Shown piece after piece: positions 18,851 through 27,239 of a DNA stretch of 27,239 nt. The notes beneath the pieces are model-generated. The model was not told where the DNA came from and ran no database searches. It worked only from the letters and a program-made list of their open reading frames with translations. Made by a program: the position numbers and the translations under genes. Each line of letters opens with the position of its first letter. Positions within the stretch are counted from its first letter, which is position 1. Source of the stretch: Priapulus caudatus (Eukaryota > Priapulida > Priapulimorpha > Priapulimorphida > Priapulidae); NCBI RefSeq assembly GCF_000485595.1, contig NW_014577610.1, positions 207,761 to 234,999 on the forward strand. Reading direction: 5' to 3'.

Positions 18851-19768
18851 GAAAAAAAACTGGCCCACTGTACAAATTGCACTGTCGTTTTGAGATTCGT
18901 GACGCAAAAAAAATCAAACGAGGTCACCGCTTGCGTAACTAGGATAAAAATTGATTGCTTATGAACTGAGCGGAGAGAGAGGGGGGGTACCAAGAAAGCA
19001 CCCGCAAAGCATACTCACAGAAATCTCAAGTGGTCTTCATTACAGGGGGAAACATTGACAACGATTCGATCATTGCCGAGCACGTAAAACGACGGTGCTA
19101 CACCGTCTAGCTTTACACATGTATACGAGCGACATTCAGCCGTCGCATGGCAACGACAACTAGGCGATGGGTGCCGCCTGAAACCCACCCGCCTGTCTGT
19201 CTTTCTCTGACAACAGTAGCAGCACGTGGAATGTCAGTACCGCCCTATGTGTATCACAGCAAACATAAGCTTTTTGCTCCCTCTGTTGGGGGAAAACACA
19301 ACGACTGGGGGAACAATAGCATGGGAACTGGATGGCATGTCATTCATGTGGCAGTCCGAGTGATGGGATTCTCGGATGCCACATCGCAGCCTATCAGCCA
19401 GGCTAAGTGGACGCAAAACGTGCTTCACTCTAGCTAGACTAGAAACATACAGTCCACGCAATGTCACCAAACATCACAGTACTGTACTACGATATGTGAA
19501 CACACACCAGTACCTAACGATGCAAATCTCAAGCAATCGCAGATTCGATGTGCACGAGGGAGGGCCTTTTGTCGACTCCGGGAGAAAGTTGGCAGGGTGA
19601 CGAGGGGGCGACGTGCGGTAGGGTAAGCGGGTGGAATCACAACAAGCTAACGTGAGGTGAGGTGAGTCAGTGGGATAGTGTCTTTTCTATGCCACATGTA
19701 CTCTATCTAACACAGGGCTAACTTCATGAATCCCTCATGATCACGATAATCACCCGCCGAACCTTCCA

Positions 19769-20034
19769 GGACCAGTCTCCCTACTCCCAATCCCTCGGTA
19801 TTCCTTCCTCTCAATCTCCTGGGACCGCCTCTCTCACAGGACCAGTCTCCCTTCTCCCAATCCCTCGGTATTCCTTCCTCTCAATCTCCCGGGACCGCCT
19901 CTCTCACAGGACCAGTCTCCCTTCTCACAATCCCTCGGTATTCCTTCCTCTCAATCTCCCGGGATCGCCTCTCTCACAGGACCAGTCTCCCTTCTCACAA
20001 TCCCTCGGTATTCCTTCCTCTCAATCTCCACGAT
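19769..20034 (+). repeat. 70-bp minisatellite, four units, first orientation
   Basis: Units begin GGACCAGTCTCCCTTCTCCC at 19769, 19839, 19909 and 19979, giving an exact 70-bp period. Each continues with AATCCCTCGGTATTCCTTCC, TCTCAATCTCC and GGGA(C/T)CGCCTCTCTCACA. Copies are nearly identical. At about 20034 the array flips into the opposite orientation. Confidence 0.95.
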
Positions 20035-20390
20035 CCCGGAAGATTGAGAGGAAGGAATACCGAGGGATTGGGAGAAGGGAGACTGGTCCTGTGAGAGAGG
20101 CGATCCCGGGAGATTGAGAGGAAGGAATACCGAGGGATTGGGAGAAGGGAGACAGGTCCTGTGAGAGAGGCGATCCTGAGAGACTGAGAGGAAGAAATAC
20201 TGAGGGATTGGGAGAAGGGAGACTGGTCCTGTGAGAGAGGCGATCCATGGAGATTGAGAGGAAAGAATACCGAGGGATTGGGAGAAGGAAGACTGGTCCT
20301 GTGGCAGAGGCGATCCTGAGAGACTGAAAGGAAGGAATACCGAGGGATTGGGAGAAGGGAGACTAGTCCTGTGAAAGAGGCAATCCCGTG
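20035..20390 (-). repeat. 70-bp minisatellite, about five units, opposite orientation
   Basis: The same unit, reverse complemented: GGAGATTGAGAGGAAGGAAT, ACCGAGGGATTGGGAGAAGG, GAGACTGGTCCTGTGAGAGA and GGCGATCC. With the preceding block it makes a head-to-head palindromic array of about 620 bp. A further single unit in this same orientation lies at 21090-21164, beyond the SOCS-box exon. Confidence 0.95.
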
Positions 20391-20572
20391 CGTGTTTCTG
20401 TACGACGAAATGCTATGAGCAGCCGTCGTTTATCCCCCTTGTCCTTTGGCCTGATGACGTTTCAAGATGGCAGCGGGACTTTATGATCTGGCTTATATTC
20501 TTGATATCATTATCATACCTACACCCAGCGGCATCGTAACTAATAACGTCGTTGTCGTCGTCATGGTCGCAG

Positions 20573-21041
20573 GGACAACATGAAGATCGTCGAGGCGCTG
20601 ATCGACGCCGGCTGCAACCTCGACGCGACGACGCAGCTCGGCCAGACTGCGCTGCATCTCGCCGTGCTGCAGCACAAATACCCCGCCGTCGAGCTGCTGA
20701 CGCGCGCCGGCGCCAGTCTAGACGTGCGCGACAAGCTCGGCCACCGCACGCTGTACAGTGTGGCGCGCGCCGGCCAGCGACGCCACGCGCGGCTCATGGT
20801 CGACGCGGGGCTGGACCTCCGCGGCGAGCCGTGGCTCGTCGACGCCGACCCCGTCGCGCGAGACGAGGTCAAGGACGCGGAGCTGGTCGCGTGGCTGCGG
20901 GAGAGCGCCGTCGCCGTGCCGACGCTGATGCACTCATGCCGCGTGACGCTGCGGCGGCATCTGGGTCGCCGTGCCGACCGGCTCGCGGCGGACGTGCCGT
21001 TGCCGCTGATGCTGCAGCGATATCTCAGGATGGAAGTGTGA
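20573..21041 (+). CDS. Terminal exon of an ankyrin-repeat/SOCS-box (ASB-type) protein
   Basis: ASB proteins are substrate receptors of Cullin-5 E3 ubiquitin ligases: ankyrin repeats bind the target and the C-terminal SOCS box binds Elongin B/C and Cul5. The exon follows an acceptor (GTCGTCATGGTCGCAG, AG at 20571-20572) and ends with TGA at 21039-21041. It starts with the last base of a codon, then DNMKIVEALIDAG, GQTALHLAVLQHKYPAVELL, GASLDVRDKLGHRTLY and a weaker repeat. The final ~40 residues form the SOCS box: LMHSCRVTLRRHLGR (BC box) and LPLPLMLQRYL (Cul5-box-like LPLP). The ATG at 20580 is internal, not a start. The exon is markedly more GC-rich than the minus-strand ankyrin exons nearby. 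Its open 5' end best joins the exon at 21400-21485, which lies on the other strand. Confidence 0.85.
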
Positions 21042-21089
21042 GTGAATCTCATGCAGTGGGGGGGGGGGAGAGTGCAGAGGGATCAGGAG

Positions 21090-21164
21090 GGAGGCGACGC
21101 TGAGAGATTGAGAGGAATGAATACCGAGGGATTGGGAGAAGGGAGACTGGTCCTGTGAGAGAGG
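21090..21164 (-). repeat. Single 70-bp minisatellite unit downstream of the SOCS exon
   Basis: Carries GAGATTGAGAGGAATGAATA, CCGAGGGATTGGGAGAAGGG and AGACTGGTCCTGTGAGAGAG, i.e. one unit in the orientation of the 20035-20390 block and inverted relative to 19769-20034. It is followed by a short CACACGCA run (21165-21195). Confidence 0.95.
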
Positions 21165-21399
21165 ACACACACATGCACACACGCACGCACTCACGCATTC
21201 AGGTGATAATAGTAAAATGGTATTGATTAGTATTATATTAGTATAAGATTTGGTCTGCCATCATTTAAAAATGTTCTAGGAAGTTCTAGGAAGGCAGGCA
21301 ATTCGGAGTATGTCATACATATCTACATTTTCTGCCCTGAAATATTACTTAGAGATATGCGAGGGTCAGTATTCGGTAAGACAAATTACTACAACTTAC

Positions 21400-21485
21400 T
21401 TGTGACAATTCAACACAGCTGCATGGAGAGGTCCAAGACCATCCTTGTTTTGTGTGTTTACTGCTGACCCTGCACTAAGTATGAT
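21400..21485 (-). CDS. Internal ankyrin-repeat exon (86 nt)
   Basis: On the minus strand the exon follows an acceptor ending TCCTCTACTTGTAG, with a branch-point-like CTAAC about 25 bases upstream. It ends in CACAA before the donor GTAAGT (21399-21394). It encodes IILSAGSAVN, TQNKDGLGPL, HAAVLNCH and two bases of the next codon. GLGPLHAAVLNC is the G-TPLHxA core of an ankyrin repeat and SAGSAVNTQNKDG is the preceding loop. It starts in phase 0, exactly matching the end of the exon at 22026-22234, and the spacing completes one ankyrin repeat. It ends after two bases of a codon, which fits the one-base start of the plus-strand exon at 20573. It is too short to appear as a standalone open frame. 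Confidence 0.8.
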
Positions 21486-21697
21486 CTACAAGTAGAGGAT
21501 GTGACCAGGTTAGTTGCCTGACACCACAGCCTCACACTACGTCAGTATGCCACCAGAGAAGGGGGGAAACCCAGATAGGGCAGCCAGGGCAATTTATTGC
21601 CATGGATATCATCCAATTTTATGGGGCACCATGGCAAGTAAGGAGAGCTATATGGCGCTTATTGTTGGTGCTGCAGTAAAATTCTAGCCCTACTACT

Positions 21698-21755
21698 GCA
21701 ATACGTCACAGTACCACTATGCTGCAGCAATACGTCACAGTACCACTATGCTGCA
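21698..21755 (+). repeat. 29-bp tandem duplication in the ankyrin-gene intron
   Basis: GCAATACGTCACAGTACCAC plus TATGCTGCA is present twice in tandem, nearly identical. It lies in the intron between the two minus-strand ankyrin exons. No function is evident. Confidence 0.85.
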
Positions 21756-22025
21756 GCAATGTGTTACTGAACAATCATACTGTTAAAATACATACATTGA
21801 TACATACCTATGTTCCGATTTACACATATGCTACATTGGTACTTACTAAGTGAATAAATTTAAATAAATTTATAAAATTTTAATAAATTTCACTTTTTGT
21901 TGTGAAGATATTTCGAGAATATAAGTAGAGAATATATTCTGCACTAGTTTCACTTCTGTTCTAGTTTTATTAGCGAGTTCTAATTTGGTTGCTCTTGGAT
22001 ACATTTTCAATAACTGGCTTCTTAC

Positions 22026-22234
22026 CTTCAACGTCTCTGAACCGCTAAACTGAGTAGCATGTATGAGTGCGGTGTTTCCCTCCGCATCTTGGAGGTTCAC
22101 CGACGCTCCTTTGCTGATGAGATATCGCACACAATCCGTGTTGCCCTGCACGCATGCTAGCACGAGCGGTGTCGCCCCCTGGCTGTTGCGAGGATTGAGA
22201 TTCGAGCCAGCATCAACCAGCTTTTGTATGATAG
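22026..22234 (-). CDS. Internal ankyrin-repeat exon (209 nt)
   Basis: On the minus strand, the acceptor TTTTTTGTAACTGCAG precedes CTATCATACAAAAGCTGG, and the donor is AAG followed by GTAAG (22025-22021). The exon starts after one base of a codon and ends in phase 0. It encodes KLVDAGSNLNPRNSQGATPL, VLACVQGNTDCVRYLISKGA, SVNLQDAEGNTALIHATQ and FSGSETLK, i.e. about two ankyrin repeats with the typical G-TPLxLA and GADVNxxD features. The open frame runs past both splice sites into intron and minisatellite, and those extensions are not coding. The next exon is at 21400-21485 after a 540-bp intron. Upstream exons must lie beyond 22.3 kb, where a minisatellite fills the window. Confidence 0.85.
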
Positions 22235-22339
22235 CTGCAGTTACAAAAAACAAACGTATTATGTTCACCATCATCTTCATATTATTATGATTTATGAACC
22301 ACATCGGGTAGAGGGCAAACACGGCAAGTGATGAGGGCA

Positions 22340-25300
22340 ACCAAGGCAGGTGAGGACGCCAACCACAGCTAGTAAGGAGGGCAACCACGGCTAGTAAGGA
22401 GGGCAACCACGGCTAGTAAGGAGGGCAACCACGGCTAGTAAGGAGGGCAACCACGGCTAGTAAGGAGGGTAACCACGGCTAGTAAGGAGGGCAACCACGG
22501 CTAGTAAGGAGGGCAACCACGGCTAGTAAGGAAGGCAACCACGGCTAGTAAGGAGGGCAACCACGACGCTAGTAAGAAGGCAACCACTGGCTATAAGGAG
22601 GCGCGCCAACCAACTGCGCTAGTAATGGCCGATGTCCCGCGAGACAAACACGCCCTAGTAAGGAGGGTAGCCACGGCTAGTGAAGGAGGCGTAACGCATG
22701 GCAACACTCATTGGAATGTGGATCGGATCGGCAAACACAATGTGCCCTATGCCCTAAAGGACGGGTGTATCGACCAAGGCCGGGAGCACTAAAATTAGAT
22801 CGGAGCAGTCAGTAGCCCAACCACGGCCTAGTAAAAGGAGGGCAAGCATGGTCCACGGTCCTCAGCTAAAGGGTGGAGAGCCGGCAGAACATCCACGGCC
22901 TCAGCAATAGTTAGGCCCCTAACCAGCGAGCTCCTCGCTCTAACAAGAGGACGAAGGTGGCGTTCAACCCATCCACCGACTAGTAGGGGATAGTGCGAAC
23001 ACACGCCGCAAGTACCAGATATGGAGGAGTGCAAAAAGGCATGGCAGTCAGGAAGAGGAGGAGAGCGAAGAGAACGAAAGTGGGGAGTATAGAAGCACGG
23101 CAAGACCAGACAAGAGGAGCTAGTAAAGAGGAGGGTGGACAGAAAGCACTCACGGCTTAGGGTGAAGGAAGAGGCAAAAGACGACAAGCTAGTAAGAAAT
23201 GGCAACCACAAGCTGAAGTAGAAAGAAAGGAGCAACCACGGGCTAAGGGAAAGGATGAGAGAAGTAAGAGAAGAGGGAGAGCAGCGGGCTAGGTATGAAA
23301 AGAGGTGCTAAGCCACGGCTAGTAGGAGGGCAACCACGGCTAGTAAGGAGGGCAACCAGAATCGGAAGCAATAGTGAAGGATGAGAAGCAAGCAAGCACG
23401 AGCTAGATAGTAAGGGAAAATGGCATAAGGAGAGCGACACGCTTAGGTAGAGGAGTAGGTGGAATAAAGAAACAAGCGAAACGGGAAAGAGGCATAAAAA
23501 AGGTAAAGAGGAGAGCTAGGGCGGAGAACAAACGAAGCGAAGCAGAGAAGCGAGTGAGAAGGAAGTAGAGATGAGAACAGCGGATAGGTAAGGAGGAGAG
23601 CAACGCACGGGCTTAGTAGGAGAGAGAATAACGATTATCGAGACTAGAGATGAGAGAGGAGGGAGAAAGAAGGTGCAAGGTACAGAGAGGACGGGGAGCG
23701 AAGGCTATAGTAAAATGAGAAGAGCACCTGGAGCAGAGCAATGATAAGAGGAATGGTATGGGAGAGCGGCGACAAGGAAGAGCCCGCGAAGGTCAGAGGA
23801 TAGATGGGCTAGAGCACGGAACAAGAGGCTAACCCAGTAAGGAGGTACCACCCGACCAAGTCACCACAGCCCGCTAAGCCGTAAAAAGGAAGGGGCAAGC
23901 CCCGCACCGGAGCAAAGTAAAGGATAATCCCGGCAACCACGGCTAGTAAGAGGGCAACCACGCTATCAACGCCGAGGGGGAGCCATACCCACCCGGCTAG
24001 TACAGGGAGAGAGAGTAACCCCCACGGGCGCCAGCTCCATTAAGGAGGGAACACGGCGTAGTAAGGAGGGCCAAATCGCACGGATATAAAAGCCGAGGGC
24101 AACCATGGCGGCTAGAAGGAGGCGCAACCACCCGCCGCTCCCAATAATAGACAGGCCGCAACCATGGCTAGTAAGGCAGGGTAACCCGGCACGGCTAAGA
24201 AATCAACTGGCCAACCGGGCAAACCACGGCTTATGCTAAGCGAGGGATAATCCACCGCTATAACGGAGGCAACCACGGCCTAGTAAAGAGGGCAAACCAC
24301 GGCTAGTAAGGAGGGCAACCACGGCTAGTAACGGCAGAACAACCACGCTAGTAAAGGAGGCGCAACCACGGCTAGTACGGACAACACACCCCACCGGCTA
24401 GTAAGGCCCAGGAGCCACACGCTAGTATAGCGAGGGCAACACCCGGCCCTCGAATACAGCTTGTAAAGCGGTACCACGGCACGTAAGCGAGGCGCGAAGA
24501 CCCTATCACCGGCTAGTAAAGAGGTCAACCCACGGCTAGTAAGGAGGGTAACCATACGGCTAGTAAGGAGAACAAACCCACGGCTCAGTCGAGAGAACCA
24601 GAGTGAGCAACCACGGCTAGTACAGGACGGTCAACGACACAACATGTAGCTAGGTACGCGGGCATTTACGGGACGAAGTGTATACACACGGCTAGTAAGC
24701 GTAGACACACACCACGGCTAGTACAGGAAGCCAAGGCATACGTACCCCACGCTAGTAAGGAAGAAACCAACCACGCTCCAGTAAGCCCGAGGACATTTAG
24801 CCCAACCACGGCGTCACCTAACGGAGGGCCCGAAGCCACCCAACTGCTAATCAATGGAGGGCAACCACGGCTTCAGAAGGGAGGGTAACCACGCAGAGAT
24901 CTAATAGTAAGCGCACCACACAACCCACGCTAGTAAGGAGGACAGAATTAACCACGGCTAGTAAGAGAACAACCACGCTATTAAGGAGGCGCAACCAGAG
25001 ACAGGCTAACTAAGGAGGCCGCTAACACACCGCGCTAGATCAAGAGAGGACCGGTAAACCAGCGGCTAGTAAAGGAGGGTAACTCACGGCTAGTAAGGAG
25101 CGCGCACCGAGCCACAATAACACGCGCCTAGTCCGGAAGACGTATGACCGCCACACACAATCACGGCGCTCAGTTTAAGCCACACCGGCAACCACGGCTA
25201 GTTAAGAAGGGCAACCAGGCTTAGTAAAGAGGGCAAACCACGGCGTAGTAAAGAGAGGGTAACCACAGGCTAGTAAAAAGGAGGGTAACCACGCTAGTAC

Positions 25301-26430
25301 CGCGGGAGAGAGCCCACCACGGCTAGTAAGGAGGGTAAACCACGGCTTTAAAGTAAGGAGGGTAACTCACGGCTAGTAAGATGGGCAACCACGGCTAGTA
25401 AGGAGGGCAACTCAGCGCTAGTAAGGAGGCGCAACCACGGCTAGTAAGGAGGCGCAACCACGGGCTAGTAAGGAGGGCAACCAACTGGCTAGTAAGGAGG
25501 GCAACGCACCGGCGAGTAAGGACGGGCAACCCCACGGCTATAAGGATGGCAACCACCAGACCTAGTAAGGAGACAACGCACGGCTATAAGGAGGGGCTAA
25601 CCACGGCTAAGTAAGGAGCTGCGCAACGCACCGGCTAGTAGGAAGGGGCAACCCACGACTAGTAAAGGGCAACGCAACCCGGATAGTAAGGGAGGTAACC
25701 ACGGGCTAGTCAAGGAGGCAACCACGGCTAGTAAGGATGGCAACCACGAGCTAGTCACAGAGGCAACCCACGGCTAGTAGGAGTAGGAGCCAATCTCACG
25801 GCTGTTAGAGAGGCAACCACAGCTTAGTAAGGAGGGCACCGGGACACGCAATAAGTATAGCGAGGGCAAACCCAACTGCGCCTAGTAAGTGAGGTGCAAC
25901 CCGACTTTCGGCCTAGTACAGCGAGTGGCAACTTTCACCCGGCGGAGTTATTAGCGAGGCCCCCCACAAGCACCACATTGATGCTAGTAAGGAGGCCGCG
26001 GAATTGAGCCAACCACGCGCCTAAGTCCACCAGGCAGACGTCATTTCCCACAGTCGCCTCGAGTGAAGATGCACCACGGGTAAACCCCACACGCCCTCAG
26101 TAAACGGGAAGCAGCTTAACAAACCCCAACGGCAAGAGCTAATATGTAGACGCGCGGCGGAACACACTGAGCCTCAACGTAAAGGAGGGTAACCAGCTAG
26201 TAAGGACGGTGCAAAGCCACGGCAAGTAAGGAGGGCAACCCACGGCTCAGCCTAGCACAGTGTTAACGGCGTAACTCAAGCTGAAGTAAGCCCGAGGCGT
26301 AACCACAGCTAGTAAGGAAAGGTAACCACAGCTAGTAAGGAGGGCAGCCATGGGCTAAGTAAGAAGAGGGTAACCACAGCCACCAGAAAAAATGGATACC
26401 GTAACACCACGGCTAGTAAGGAGGCAAGCC
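22340..26430 (+). repeat. 22-bp minisatellite, about 4 kb
   Basis: The unit contains GGCTAGTAAGGAGGG followed by CAACCAC. Eight almost perfect units run from 22391 to about 22567 with an exact 22-bp period. After that, units show frequent one- and two-base insertions and deletions. About 22.75-23.85 kb is especially degraded and purine-rich. Recognisable units return at 23.3, 23.9, 24.3 and 25.2-25.7 kb and near 26.3 kb. Minus-strand frames with LTSRG strings are repeat translations. It occupies the place where upstream exons or introns of the minus-strand ankyrin gene would lie. Confidence 0.9.
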
Positions 26431-27239
26431 ATGCCGCTAGGTACGCGCAGTTTGTAATCACCTAACAGCATCCAGTAAGGATGTATGATCTTATTATTCA
26501 TTGTTCGCAACCGAACTGAGTGAGATGAGCAGAGCGAACCGAACGGATGAGGTAAGGTAGCGAAGAGGCGAAAGGAAGGTGGTGGGAACACACGGACGAG
26601 AGCTGTGAGATAGAGGAGAGGGGTGCGAAAGGCACCGGAGCGGGAAGGCGAGTAGAGGGAAGGTAGACCACGGCTATAAAGGAAGGATAGGGAAGGTGAG
26701 GTGGAACGAAGGAAAGAAAAAAGAGGAGTGGGAGGAGGAGGAGAGGGAAGAATGTGGAAACGTGAGTGAATGGAGGAGGAGGGAGAGAGAAGGTGAGAAT
26801 GAGGACCCGAGGGAGGGAAGGTGAGGAGAGATAAGAGGAGAGGGAGAGAGGAGGAGGAGAAGGCAGGAAGGAGAGAGAACCTGGGAAGAAGGGGCGGGAG
26901 GAAGGAGGGGGAGAAGGTGAGGAGGAGAGGCGGGAGAAGGTAGCGAGGCCAAGTGTGGAGGGAGGAGGGGAGAAGGTGGTGGAGGAGGAGGAGAGGAAGG
27001 GAGGAAGGTGGAGGAGGAAGGAGGGGGAGAAACGGGGGAGAAGGTGGTGGAGGAGGAAGGGGGAGAAAGGCGGAGGAGGGGAGGGTGGAGGTGGATGAGA
27101 GAAGAGAGGGGGAAGAGGAGGTAGGAGGAAGGAGAAGGGGAGAGAAATGTATAAGCGAGGCCAGGTGTGGAGGAGAGAGAAGAGGAGAAGGTGGAGGAGG
27201 AGGGGATGATAGAGGTTGAGAGGTAGAGGCGCGTCTACC
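26430..27239. repeat. GA-rich (GAGGAGG/GGAAGG) low-complexity region
   Basis: Purine-only strings of GGAGGAGGAGAGG and GAAGGTGAGGAGG type dominate to the window end. An isolated GGCTATAAAGGAAGG near 26670 may be a remnant of the adjacent 22-bp repeat. Gly/Glu/Arg frames on the plus strand and Pro/Ser/Leu frames on the minus strand are compositional. Confidence 0.9.

Noticed and set aside
19147-19437. 96-codon plus-strand ORF
   Set aside because: No recognised domain, and it overlaps another frame on the minus strand. Composition does not favour either.
20021-20248. 75-codon minus-strand ORF of repeated SLPSPNPSVFLP-like units
   Set aside because: Translation of the 70-bp minisatellite. The 70-bp period is not a multiple of three, so no repeated protein unit is maintained.
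21270-21336. Alternative downstream minus-strand exon after a TTTCAG acceptor
   Set aside because: The phase would fit the exon at 21400-21485, but the translation (AENVDMYDIL..., soon ending in a stop) lacks ankyrin features. The plus-strand SOCS exon continues the repeat far better.
22340-26430. CRISPR-like or coding tandem array
   Set aside because: The repeats are contiguous 22-bp units without unique spacers, in a eukaryotic context. LTSRG-rich frames are read-through of the repeat.
26674-27219. Pro/Ser/Leu (minus) and Gly/Glu/Arg (plus) ORFs
   Set aside because: Compositional frames in GA-rich low-complexity DNA.
1-27239. tRNA, rRNA or snRNA genes
   Set aside because: No cloverleaf A/B-box pair, rRNA core string or snRNA motif was recognised by eye; a covariance-model scan would be needed to exclude them.

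Overview
The window looks like a piece of an invertebrate animal genome, probably a marine or lophotrochozoan-type genome, though phylum cannot be fixed from sequence alone. The evidence is split coding exons with GT-AG introns, a metazoan-type ankyrin-repeat/SOCS-box C-terminus, a Penelope-like retroelement, a hAT-type MITE, TTAGGG-type interstitial telomeric repeats, and a very high load of microsatellites, minisatellites and inverted repeats. No bacterial operon, rRNA, tRNA or CRISPR array was recognised. Many repeats carry dense single-base indels and there is a 25-N gap, so part of the sequence is probably noisy long-read consensus.

Layout. 0-0.7 kb: an ACGG microsatellite and AT-rich sequence. 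About 0.9-4.4 kb: a decayed Penelope-like element (PLE) with recognisable reverse-transcriptase and GIY-YIG endonuclease remnants, bracketed by direct copies of a roughly 230-bp terminal repeat that holds a hammerhead-like motif. 4.4-6.9 kb: dispersed repeat pairs with TG arrays, then unremarkable AT-rich DNA. 6.95-7.15 kb: a foldback element with TTAA ends. 7.3-11.5 kb: a repeat-only zone with a ~213-bp tandem repeat, nested inverted repeats with degenerate telomeric motifs, an 11-bp satellite with 143-bp higher-order structure, a 90-bp tandem repeat, a GAAAATGAATTT-type array and an extremely GC-rich block. 11.37-12.08 kb: a segment with ~75-bp inverted ends, a 117-codon ORF and a hairpin shared with the 7.0-kb foldback. 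12.6-14.6 kb: CT-rich DNA containing a 189-bp hAT-type MITE, then the N gap. 14.67-17.61 kb: a large inverted duplication around a CT array. 17.6-19.7 kb: mostly unannotated.

19.77-22.3 kb is the only confident host gene: parts of an ankyrin-repeat/SOCS-box (ASB-type) gene. Two internal ankyrin exons lie on the minus strand (22026-22234 and 21400-21485), but the exon that best continues them, ending in the SOCS box, lies on the plus strand (20573-21041). Splice phase and ankyrin register fit exactly across the strand switch. The last exon is flanked by oppositely oriented copies of a 70-bp minisatellite, so an inversion, real or made in assembly, is the most economical reading. 22.3-26.4 kb is a long 22-bp minisatellite, clean at its left edge and degraded further in, and 26.4-27.2 kb is GA-rich low-complexity DNA.
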